DNA of 13,920 bases from an uncultured Lachnospiraceae bacterium. GTDB taxonomy: Bacteria; Bacillota; Clostridia; Lachnospirales; Lachnospiraceae. The stretch lies in assembly GCA_905236365.1 (NCBI GenBank), contig CAJOPP010000010.1:1-13920 (forward strand). Direction: 5' to 3'. How positions within the stretch are numbered: position 1 is the first letter of the stretch; every line of letters begins with the position of its first letter. Made by a program: the position numbers and the translations under genes. Under the pieces are notes generated by a model. It did not search any database. It was not told the origin of the DNA and saw only the letters and a program-made list of their open reading frames with translations. Positions 7,937-13,920 of this stretch are shown in pieces.

Positions 7937-9478
7937 TCACTTCTTTCTGTTTGTGAAAAATAAGTCAGAAAATTTCCGAAATGCCTGATTAACATGGGTA
8001 AACCGTAATACAAATACCAAACCATTTCTTTCTACCACTTTCGCATACACGCCCCGAAAGAATTCCTGTTCTCCTTCTCCAAACGCCAATATTTCCACAT
8101 CTGAATATACGTCCGGAAGTCTCCTTTCCAACAAACCACCATCTTTTTCTAAAGATTGTGACGTTTCTACTTTAACCACTGCCCGCTTGTCAGAACACTG
8201 TTTTAACCGTGTCAACACAAATGCGCCCGTAATCTTTTTGCCCTCTAACGGATACATTTGAAAATAAATGTGCTGTTCCACCTGACAAAGAATATCAGTT
8301 TCTTCTTTTTTTATGCTGCATCGATAGTCTCCTCCAATCCCAATCACTTCACAAATTGGCAAAGGTTTTTTTAAACCTTTTGCAACAATATTCAGCTGAT
8401 TGGCTATTTCGACAGAACAATCCGCTTTCTCAACAGTTTCTTCAGAAACCAACACCTGTCCTCCTACACTGTAACTCTCAATTCTGGAACATTCATTCAC
8501 TACTTTTCCAATTACGTTATACCGCATCATCTTCTCAGATCCCACATTTCCAATAAACGCTTCTCCTCTATGGATACCAATTCCCATTTCCAAGATTGGA
8601 TATTCATGCTGTTTACAGTAGTCTGCAACTTCTTCCATAGCGTTTTGCATGGAAATTGCCGCTGCTATGGCATCTGCAGTCTGCCGTTCAGACGAAAGAG
8701 GTGCACCAAACACTGCCAAAACTCCATCACCCAAAAACTCAATCACTGTTCCATGATAATAGGAAATAGCTTCTAACATTTTTCCAAAATAAAAATTGAG
8801 GAGTGCCGTTACCGCTTCCGGTTCCAACTCCTCAGAAAGAGATGTAAATCCTCTAAGATCTGACATCATAACTGTTACTTCTCTTTTTTCACCGCCAATT
8901 GCTGCACCCTGAGGATGTTCCAAAATCACTTCTACCACTTCATCCGAAAAATATCTTCCGAAAATCTGATATAACAAATCATTTCTCGTTTTCAGTTGTT
9001 GATTCAGTCTCATAATTTCTTTGGCCGCCTTTAAATCCGTCGCCTGCTTTTGTAACATTTTCTCATAATTTTTGATATTCTCGTATTGCCATGCAGTGTT
9101 TTCAATCCGCAAAATTTCTGATTTTGAAAATGACTTATGAAGAATAACCATAGCCCCCTTTGCATAGCACTCTTCATCGAGTTCTTCACTTCGCCTTTCT
9201 ACGATAAAAAACAGGGGAACTCCTGCTAGCTCCCGCTGTTTTTTCAGAAATGATAAGGATTCAAAGCCTTCTTTTTCCGCCATCTCATAATCCAGAATAA
9301 TCAAGGAAGGCGTACTGCTTCCTGCTGTTTCTTCCTCCCTGTTGGTCACAACTGCTCGTTGCAATGCCTCAAAGGAAAGCAGGCACAAGGCACGCATGCT
9401 TCCGGAAGAATTAATCTGTCTTTGTGCTTCTATCATCTGCTTCCGGTCACTTCCCATCACCCAGATTACTTTTTTCAT
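7937..9478 (-). CDS. Receiver-domain class III nucleotide cyclase
   Basis: 513 residues in three parts. Residues 1-130 form a receiver-like domain with phosphoacceptor candidate Asp63 (LIILDYEM) and Lys115, but its acidic pocket is reduced (MGSDRK), so phosphorylation is uncertain. A helical linker (about 131-172) leads to a class III adenylate/guanylate cyclase domain (about 195-380). Metal-binding Asp207 (MMSDLRGFTSLSE) and Asp251 (EFLGDGVLAVFGAP) are present, as are the transition-state residues Asn328 and Arg332 (VVNECSRIES), so activity is expected. The base-recognition position usually occupied by Lys in adenylate cyclases is Glu247, as in guanylate cyclases, and its partner position is Asn321. 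The last 120 residues form a beta-rich domain (GVYAKVVERNGLVFVLRFT) that loosely recalls PilZ, without its RxxxR motif. ATG at 9478 has GGAGGAG upstream. It lies 45 bp after the TIR gene. Confidence 0.92.
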   Translation of the reverse strand: MKKVIWVMGSDRKQMIEAQRQINSSGSMRALCLLSFEALQRAVVTNREEETAGSSTPSLIILDYEMAEKEGFESLSFLKKQRELAGVPLFFIVERRSEELDEECYAKGAMVILHKSFSKSEILRIENTAWQYENIKNYEKMLQKQATDLKAAKEIMRLNQQLKTRNDLLYQIFGRYFSDEVVEVILEHPQGAAIGGEKREVTVMMSDLRGFTSLSEELEPEAVTALLNFYFGKMLEAISYYHGTVIEFLGDGVLAVFGAPLSSERQTADAIAAAISMQNAMEEVADYCKQHEYPILEMGIGIHRGEAFIGNVGSEKMMRYNVIGKVVNECSRIESYSVGGQVLVSEETVEKADCSVEIANQLNIVAKGLKKPLPICEVIGIGGDYRCSIKKEETDILCQVEQHIYFQMYPLEGKKITGAFVLTRLKQCSDKRAVVKVETSQSLEKDGGLLERRLPDVYSDVEILAFGEGEQEFFRGVYAKVVERNGLVFVLRFTHVNQAFRKFSDLFFTNRKK

Positions 9479-9523
9479 ATTACCAGCTCCTCCAATCCCA
9501 ACTTCGAATCCACACCCATCCTG

Positions 9524-10597
9524 CTACCATTTCTTAGTAAACCACTCCCCCTGCATCCTTCCACCTTTTACTGTGTCCCGCTGTTCCTTCATACCAGATT
9601 TACAATCCTCGCATAAGCTACCGGTTCTTATTGGTCCTCCGCACCTTCTGCATGACAAACGCACATCAGAAAGACTCGGTATCTCCAGATATTCCTGTTC
9701 AAAAAAATATTCTATCACATTCCGCGGAACTCCGGTCTCTTTTTCGATCAAAACAGCAGAACTTGGTCCATGCTGTTCTAAATAATTGCGAACAGTCTGA
9801 AAATCGTCATAATTATCTCCTCCGCAGTGTTTGCAGCGGTAGAGACCGAGAGCAAGTTGCTGTAAACCTTTGTCCCCACAATAGCGACACTCAACAGGAA
9901 CCCGATTCATTGACAGTGCATTCAGCCTTCCACTTCTTCCTTTTGCTCTATTCTTCGAATTCAGATTGCCCAGTTTTTTCTGTGACTTTTCTGATAAGAC
10001 ATTTTCTGCTTCTGACACTTTCTTACCGGATAAAACCTGTGTTTCTTTCCATACTGCCGGAAGTTTTTCTACACTTTTCCTATCGATTTCTTTCGAATCG
10101 TCCGACTGCCTCTGCTTTCCAGATGCATTGGTCTGCCTTTGATCATCCCGTTGAAAATAAGAAGTTTGCTCCGTTCCTGTCCCACTTTTCTGACACGACA
10201 CCAATTGTCGAAGCTGACTCTTTAGTTCTGCTATAGCATCTTTCGGACTTTCCGAATATGAAATCATTTGTACATTATTTAAATAAAACAAAAACATTTC
10301 ACTCAGCGGTGCATCATCGATTTGAATCGGAATCAATGTTCTCCGATGGCGCACTGCACTATCCACCTCTTTTTCCACCCAGATGGATTGTTGGGAAGAC
10401 GCAGATAAAAATAACAGAAAAATCTCACATGCCTGAATTGCCCTTGGAATCTCCCGTGCATAATTGGACCCTGCAGGAATCATCTCCGGTGCTTTCCAAT
10501 AGGAAATTCCCATCCCTTCTAATATCTGCAATATTTCGTTCACGATTTTTCTGTCTTTTGAACTATAACTGATAAAAACATATTTCTCTGTTGTCAC
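9524..10597 (-). CDS. TIR-domain protein with YvyF-like zinc ribbon/HTH/zinc ribbon tail
   Basis: Residues 4-130 are a bacterial TIR (TIR_2-type) domain: YVFISYSSKD, ISYWKAPEMIPAGSNY, IPRAIQACEIFLLFLS and SIWVEKEVDSAV. Glu75/Glu77 in WVEKEV sit where TIR NADases carry their catalytic Glu. A charged, low-complexity linker follows (about 135-230). The tail has Cys237/Cys240 with Cys255/Cys258, then a helical HTH-like segment (266-305, VRNYLEQHG...IEKETGVPRNVIEYFF), then Cys316/Cys319 with Cys329/Cys332. This order closely resembles flagellar-operon proteins of the YvyF type. The start is GTG at 10597, preceded by AGGAGG at eight bases; no ATG fits. The C-terminus ends WFTKKW. It precedes the cyclase by 45 bp. 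Possible roles are NAD+ hydrolysis, or protein scaffolding with nucleic-acid or protein binding by the tail. TIR family is confident; catalysis is inferred. Confidence 0.93.
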   Translation of the reverse strand: MTTEKYVFISYSSKDRKIVNEILQILEGMGISYWKAPEMIPAGSNYAREIPRAIQACEIFLLFLSASSQQSIWVEKEVDSAVRHRRTLIPIQIDDAPLSEMFLFYLNNVQMISYSESPKDAIAELKSQLRQLVSCQKSGTGTEQTSYFQRDDQRQTNASGKQRQSDDSKEIDRKSVEKLPAVWKETQVLSGKKVSEAENVLSEKSQKKLGNLNSKNRAKGRSGRLNALSMNRVPVECRYCGDKGLQQLALGLYRCKHCGGDNYDDFQTVRNYLEQHGPSSAVLIEKETGVPRNVIEYFFEQEYLEIPSLSDVRLSCRRCGGPIRTGSLCEDCKSGMKEQRDTVKGGRMQGEWFTKKW

Positions 10598-10749
10598 CTC
10601 TTTTCCCTCCTATTCCAATTCCCATTCTGTTTCCAGCCCTCAGAACAAGAAAAAAATGCAACAGCTTTCCGCTTCCTTCCGGGATTATTCTCCATTTTCC
10701 AATCACGGAAGCCGTTTTTACAGCAGTCTCTCTTCTATAATAAGATCAC
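10598..10749 (-). other. 152 bp gap between GGDEF and TIR genes
   Basis: On the minus strand CTTCCG and CGGAAG could pair across a 24-base loop, followed 15 bases later by a run of seven T. The spacing is wrong for a standard intrinsic terminator, so it may only partly reduce read-through. No convincing promoter was seen, so the TIR gene probably depends on the upstream promoter. Confidence 0.3.
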
Positions 10750-11748
10750 CTACGCCACAACTTTATTTCGCCCTGTTGTCTTTGCTCTGTACAACTTTTC
10801 ATCTACTTCTTTAATATTCTCATCAGAAGATTTATCGCGGCTCAACTCATTAACGCCAAACGACATGGTCACCTTCAGGCTCAAATCTTCAAAAGTACAG
10901 ATAGATGCTTCCACCTTCTTTCTCAATAATTCCGCAAATCCTGCTGCCTGTTTCAATGTCTGATCCGGCAACAACATGATAAATTCTTCACCTCCCCAGC
11001 GAACCACAGCTCCTTTCTCCTGCATTGCCTCCTGCAACATACTTGATATATGAACCAGAACAACATCTCCAGCATTATGTCCATAAGTATCATTCACATT
11101 CTTAAAATGATCAATATCACACATAACAACAGAAAAGATATGTTCCTGCAATCCCGGTTCAATCACATCTTCATAGTATTCATAAAATCCTCTGCGGTTT
11201 TTCAATCCTGTCAGCTGATCCATGTGTGCTTCCTGATACAATAATTGCGATTCCAGGTTCTTTCCACAATACATAGCAGCCAGTGCCATTCGCCTGACAT
11301 CCCTCTCATCAAATGCACTCTCGCCTTCATCATCCAGCTTGTTGATCGCCTGATAAGCTCCAATCACTTTACCGGCTGTATTTGTCACCGGCATACAAAG
11401 AATTGACTTGGTGACATATCCTGTCTCCTTGTCCACTTGCGGATTAAATCTCGGATCCTCATAGGGATTATTGATCGTGATGGTCTCATTATTCTGAATG
11501 GATGCTCCAACAATTCCAGTCCCCTCCGGAACGATAATCCGCTGACTATCCAGAGCTGCCAATGTCCAATACTGTTTCTTACGAGTATCCCAATACCAAA
11601 AAGATGCACGTTCTGAATTCACCAGAACTCTTCCCAGATCTGTCAACAACAGCATAGAAGCTGAGAAATCCTTTTCGTTTACCAATTGTCCCATATAATA
11701 GAAAATCTGTTCCAAAAGTTCTTCCGCTTGCAACACTTTCTTCTCCAA
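10750..11748 (-). CDS. GAF-GGDEF diguanylate cyclase
   Basis: Makes c-di-GMP from two GTP. Numbered from the TTG start (332 residues), a GAF sensor domain spans about 20-165 (LLTDLGRVLVNSERASFWYWD ... LCMPVTNTAGKVIGAYQAI). A short helix leads to the GGDEF domain: DQLTGLKNRRGF (177-188), metal-binding Asp211 in CDIDHFKNVND, the active-site loop GGEEF at 252-256, and MSFGV. The RxxD inhibitory site expected five residues before GGEEF is absent (QEKG there), so product inhibition through that site is not expected. There is no membrane segment, so it should be cytosolic. The TTG at 11748 is chosen because AAGGAGG lies eight bases upstream. Two upstream in-frame codons (ATG 11784, TTG 11787) overlap the previous gene and lack a ribosome binding site; using them would add 12-13 residues. 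It begins 25 bp after the TIM-barrel stop, so the two are co-transcribed. Confidence 0.93.
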   Translation of the reverse strand: MEKKVLQAEELLEQIFYYMGQLVNEKDFSASMLLLTDLGRVLVNSERASFWYWDTRKKQYWTLAALDSQRIIVPEGTGIVGASIQNNETITINNPYEDPRFNPQVDKETGYVTKSILCMPVTNTAGKVIGAYQAINKLDDEGESAFDERDVRRMALAAMYCGKNLESQLLYQEAHMDQLTGLKNRRGFYEYYEDVIEPGLQEHIFSVVMCDIDHFKNVNDTYGHNAGDVVLVHISSMLQEAMQEKGAVVRWGGEEFIMLLPDQTLKQAAGFAELLRKKVEASICTFEDLSLKVTMSFGVNELSRDKSSDENIKEVDEKLYRAKTTGRNKVVA

Positions 11749-11773
11749 TTCCGCACCCTCCTTATTTGCATAT

Positions 11774-12562
11774 TTACATCCCATCAATCAATCCATCAAA
11801 ATTCTGCTTCAGAAATTCCAATGAGGCTCTCTGCAAATCCGGCATATTCGTCTCGATCAACACACTGCATTCTGTAAAATAGTTTTTATAATATTCTACA
11901 AATTGCCGCCAATCGATCTGCCCGGTTCCTACCGCTAAATGCAAATCCTTTTTTAAGTCATTGTCATTGATATGTAAATGCTTCACATAGGGGGCCAACT
12001 TTTCCACCCACACACCCACCTCTGTCTTTGAAATACTTGCATGTGCATAGTCAAGACACACCCCGTAATTTTCAAACAAATGCATCCTTTCTGAAATTTT
12101 CAAAAGGACTTCCGGATCGGCATCAAACATATTCTCCATATAAATCTGGATATCGCTATAACGTTTTAACAATCGTTCTAAAAATAAACATGTCAGTTCA
12201 ATCATGTGCTGGTCGTACTCAACCGCAGACAGCATCGGATTGCAATTGGTATGGAACACCACTCCTTTTACCCCCAGCTTTCTTGCAATCTCCATACTCT
12301 GTTCCATCCGAAGTTCCGAAACCCTCCGAATCTTTTCATCCTGACTAAAGACCACAACATCAAAAAATGCACCATGCATAGTGCTGTCAGCCAGCAGTCC
12401 AGTCTCACGATATTGTTCAATCAAGCTTTGCTGCTTTTCCTGATCATCCAAAATATCAGGATCATAAAAATCATTGATTTCAAATCCAACGCCATATTCT
12501 TCCGCAATTTTGCGGTGTTCGTCTAACCGTTCTGCCTTGGAAACTATCAAAAATCGCCCCAT
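11774..12562 (-). CDS. Sugar phosphate isomerase/epimerase-like TIM-barrel protein
   Basis: Xylose-isomerase-like TIM barrel (AP endonuclease 2 fold superfamily), 262 residues, the usual length for stand-alone members such as IolE/IolI-type enzymes. Candidate metal-binding and catalytic residues are in place: His63 (MHGAFFD), His104 (VFHTN), Glu143 (YMENMFD), Asp171 and His174 (CLDYAHA), His197 (HLHINDND), His208 (HLAVGTGQIDW) and Glu237 (LIET). Family members isomerise or epimerise sugars and polyols or, less often, cleave DNA; the HLHINDND and GTGQIDW motifs favour the sugar-epimerase side. ATG at 12562 has GAGG and GGGGA upstream. It is first in the probable five-gene operon, which is odd given that the other members are signalling proteins. 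Specific substrate unknown. Confidence 0.9.
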   Translation of the reverse strand: MGRFLIVSKAERLDEHRKIAEEYGVGFEINDFYDPDILDDQEKQQSLIEQYRETGLLADSTMHGAFFDVVVFSQDEKIRRVSELRMEQSMEIARKLGVKGVVFHTNCNPMLSAVEYDQHMIELTCLFLERLLKRYSDIQIYMENMFDADPEVLLKISERMHLFENYGVCLDYAHASISKTEVGVWVEKLAPYVKHLHINDNDLKKDLHLAVGTGQIDWRQFVEYYKNYFTECSVLIETNMPDLQRASLEFLKQNFDGLIDGM

Positions 12563-12592
12563 ATTCCCCGTACCTCTTCACTGATTCACAAA

Positions 12593-12626
12593 ACATGTTA
12601 TCCGTTCACATGTTTCCCAACATGCG
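12593..12626 (-). promoter_or_regulatory. Operon leader with competing CATGTT/AACATG hairpins
   Basis: Minus-strand RNA reads CGCATGTT, GGGA, AACATGTG, a 7-base spacer, then AACATGTT. The middle arm (12607-12614) can pair with the upstream arm (12619-12626) around a GNRA-type loop, or with the downstream arm (12593-12599), but not both. At DNA level the plus strand has ACATGTT at 12593 and 12608, 15 bp apart, so an operator is an alternative reading. The element lies between the promoter and the TIM-barrel start. Confidence 0.45.
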
Positions 12627-12647
12627 AATCCAACTCCTCATAGAAAT

Positions 12648-12676
12648 ATTATACTAAATTTCATTTCAAAAAACAA
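12648..12676 (-). promoter_or_regulatory. Promoter candidate for the five-gene signalling operon
   Basis: Minus-strand TTGTTT (12671-12676), 17 bp, TATAAT (12648-12653), about 85 bp before the TIM-barrel ATG. This is the best housekeeping-type promoter in the gap, and the repeat-rich leader follows directly. Confidence 0.55.
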
Positions 12677-12815
12677 CGTGTCATTCAAAAATGAATTATC
12701 AAAAATATACATACAAATTCATCACTTTCACGAAGCAAATACGTATTTTTGCATAATTTTGTTACCATTTCGTTTGTATTTTTCGTCATTTGTTACATAT
12801 TTCAATTTTCCCATA
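12677..12815. other. AT-rich gap upstream of the operon promoter
   Basis: No gene was seen. It contains a perfect 12 bp palindrome (AAATACGTATTT, 12737-12748), extended by GC/GC ends with two unpaired bases, and a 5 bp hairpin near 12684-12697. Either could be an operator or a decayed terminator for transcription coming from the rhomboid side; there is no T run to support the latter. Confidence 0.35.
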
Positions 12816-13035
12816 TTAATTGTATGATATTAAGTCATTTTCCCGGTCTCCTGTCATGACTACGAATAACAAATCTTCTATTTCACGCCGTTCCAATGCA
12901 TAAGCTGCACCCACTCTAATCGTATGTCTTTTTCGCTATATAGCTTTTATCCATCATAAACAAGTTCACATTTTTCCATGCATATTTACATTCATTTTTC
13001 ATCCAAAAAGCTTTATATTTCTTATTCCTCGCCAT
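12816..13035 (-). pseudogene. Possible small gene broken by one extra A
   Basis: A minus-strand frame opens with ATG at 13035 (MARNKKYKAFWMKNEC...) and runs 39 residues to a TAG at 12916. Just before that stop is a run of five A (plus-strand T at 12929-12933). Removing one A continues the frame as KRHTIRVGAAYALERREIED, then LLFVVMTGDRENDLISYN, to TAA at 12816, giving a 72-residue product. Both halves have protein-like, charged composition, unlike the antisense frames nearby. There is no clear ribosome binding site before the ATG, and no family is recognised. It may be a decayed small gene, a programmed frameshift, or a conserved intergenic repeat that happens to be open. Low to moderate confidence. 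Confidence 0.35.
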
Positions 13036-13130
13036 TTTTACTATTTCTTTCAAAACACATCAGGTTTCACATACACTTTTTTCGAACCATTTTTCCTTAC
13101 ATAATTTTTGTTTTCAGGCAGAATTTACGT

Positions 13131-13694
13131 TCATTTTTTCTTATTTAATCGATATCCGATGACTGCTCCGACAATTCCACCAACAATGTGAGATATATTT
13201 GAGACATCATCTTGTACTGTTATTCCCTGAATCATTTCCTGTCCGATAAATATAATTGCCACGAGTATAAACGTAACCGGTATCTCTCCATCCTTAAATC
13301 CTGTAAAAGATGTAAGCAGAATAAACGCAAAGCAAACTCCGCTTGCTCCACACAATGCCACATTCCAGAAAAAGAGATAATTGACAAGTGCCGTTGCAAA
13401 GGCAGTGATCAGGATAATCTCAACAATCTTTCCGGAACCATATTTTTCTTCCAGCATCGGTCCGAGAAGCAATAGATAGGCCGCATTGCCTATAAAATGT
13501 TCCCAGCCGCTATGCCCAAACACATGGGTAAAAAAACGCACATATGTCATCGGCGAAGATAAGGACGTATGACAGGTCATAAACAACAATTCATTACTTA
13601 CCCCACCGGTTATGTAATTTGCCAGCATTGCAAGAAAACAAATAATCACAAAGGATAACACAACCGGTGCATTAAATGATATTTTAAATTTCAT
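13131..13694 (-). CDS. Rhomboid-family intramembrane serine protease
   Basis: 187 residues with about six predicted membrane helices, the compact core of a bacterial rhomboid. The first loop and second helix carry HVFGHSGWEHFIGNAAYL (residues 57-73: His57, His61, Trp64, His66, Asn70). The nucleophile Ser118 sits in CGASGVCFAF (GxSG motif), and the paired His169 is in ISHIVGGIVGA. Both catalytic residues and the oxyanion Asn are present, so cleavage of membrane-protein segments is expected; the substrate is unknown. Slightly shorter than many rhomboids, with no extra cytosolic domain. ATG at 13694 has GAGGTGAT about ten bases upstream. It lies 568 bp from the signalling operon and has its own promoter, so functional linkage is not implied. 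Confidence 0.93.
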   Translation of the reverse strand: MKFKISFNAPVVLSFVIICFLAMLANYITGGVSNELLFMTCHTSLSSPMTYVRFFTHVFGHSGWEHFIGNAAYLLLLGPMLEEKYGSGKIVEIILITAFATALVNYLFFWNVALCGASGVCFAFILLTSFTGFKDGEIPVTFILVAIIFIGQEMIQGITVQDDVSNISHIVGGIVGAVIGYRLNKKK

Positions 13695-13729
13695 ATCTTG
13701 CTATCACCTCAATTTCTTCATTATAAAAT

Positions 13730-13754
13730 ATGAGGAACAATCGTTGTCCCTCAT
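13730..13754 (-). other. 11 bp hairpin in the rhomboid leader
   Basis: Arms at 13730-13740 and 13744-13754 surround a 3-base loop; in minus-strand RNA all eleven pairs form, with one G-U. ATATTTTATAAT follows, which gives it a terminator-like look. It lies between the promoter candidate at 13782-13810 and the ATG, so it could attenuate that transcript, or end an upstream transcript if the rhomboid gene is started from the TATAAT at 13720-13725. Confidence 0.45.
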
Positions 13755-13781
13755 ACAATGATATTGACAATACTTTTCTAT

Positions 13782-13810
13782 AGTATAACCCAAAACGAAA
13801 TCATATACAA
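13782..13810 (-). promoter_or_regulatory. Promoter candidate for the rhomboid gene
   Basis: Minus-strand TTGTAT (13805-13810), 17 bp, TATACT (13782-13787). A second TATAAT at 13720-13725 lacks a good -35. The 22 bp dispersed repeat begins 10 bp upstream of the -35. Confidence 0.45.
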
Positions 13811-13819
13811 CATATACCA

Positions 13820-13841
13820 CACTCGGTGACGTGCGTCTGAA
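13820..13841 (+). repeat. 22 bp dispersed repeat, copy 2
   Basis: The core CGGTGACGTGCGTCTGAA matches copy 1 (6773-6794), same orientation, with three transitions across 22 bases. It lies 33 bp upstream of the rhomboid -10; copy 1 is 22 bp upstream of the SNF2 -10, a difference of about one helical turn. Nothing further was recognised from 13842 to the window end. Confidence 0.5.
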
Positions 13842-13920
13842 CCAATGTCATTTACTTAAGAATTTGCCAATACACAGTTGCCGGATATGTTATATGTTTT
13901 ACCATGTAGGGCTATCTGCA

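Noticed and set aside
9342..10236. Long plus-strand frames opposite the TIR and cyclase genes
   Set aside because: They are antisense to well-supported genes, lack ribosome binding sites and have His/Ser/Cys-rich composition typical of shadow frames.
7937..10597. Canonical Pycsar system (cyclase plus TIR effector)
   Set aside because: The TIR protein has no cyclic-nucleotide-binding domain and the cyclase carries receiver and C-terminal domains not typical of Pycsar cyclases. Kept only as an analogy.
1..13920. CRISPR array, tRNA, rRNA, insertion sequence or attachment site
   Set aside because: No regularly spaced repeats, cloverleaf-like sequence, transposase or integrase was seen on either strand.

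Overview
All confident genes in this window lie on the minus strand, so the map reads right to left. Protein style, low-to-medium GC, strong AGGAGG-type ribosome binding sites and AT-rich gaps point to a Firmicute, most likely a gut-type member of the Lachnospiraceae/Clostridia. This is inferred from protein character, not from a marker gene.

Right end (about 13131-13920): a six-helix rhomboid-family intramembrane protease with a plausible promoter and a leader hairpin. Between it and the next gene is an AT-rich gap of about 570 bp. The gap carries what looks like a small gene broken by one extra A, then the promoter and a repeat-rich leader of a long transcription unit.

Middle (about 6880-12562): five genes in one direction, probably co-transcribed. 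In order of transcription they are a xylose-isomerase-like TIM-barrel protein, a GAF-GGDEF diguanylate cyclase, a TIR-domain protein ending in a zinc ribbon / helix-turn-helix / zinc ribbon tail, a receiver-domain class III nucleotide cyclase, and an unrecognised protein with a duplicated C-terminal module. This cluster combines two second-messenger enzymes (one for c-di-GMP, one for a 3',5'-cyclic nucleotide) with a TIR protein. It is the best candidate in the window for an undescribed signalling or defence system. The large SWIM-zinc-finger SNF2 ATPase (3098-6652) follows after a 227 bp gap with its own promoter candidates, a 17 bp stem-loop and a dispersed repeat.

Left end (1-2601): a carbohydrate module made of a cytoplasmic GH30-family glycosidase and, downstream, an ABC-transporter sugar-binding lipoprotein that runs off the window edge. 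The gap between them has a promoter, a palindrome in the promoter spacer, and two identical 10 bp palindromes 94 bp apart. That layout suggests a dedicated sugar-responsive regulator encoded elsewhere.

No tRNA, rRNA, CRISPR array, insertion sequence or phage gene was seen. Two copies of a 22 bp repeat (19 of 22 identical) lie just upstream of the SNF2 and rhomboid promoters.
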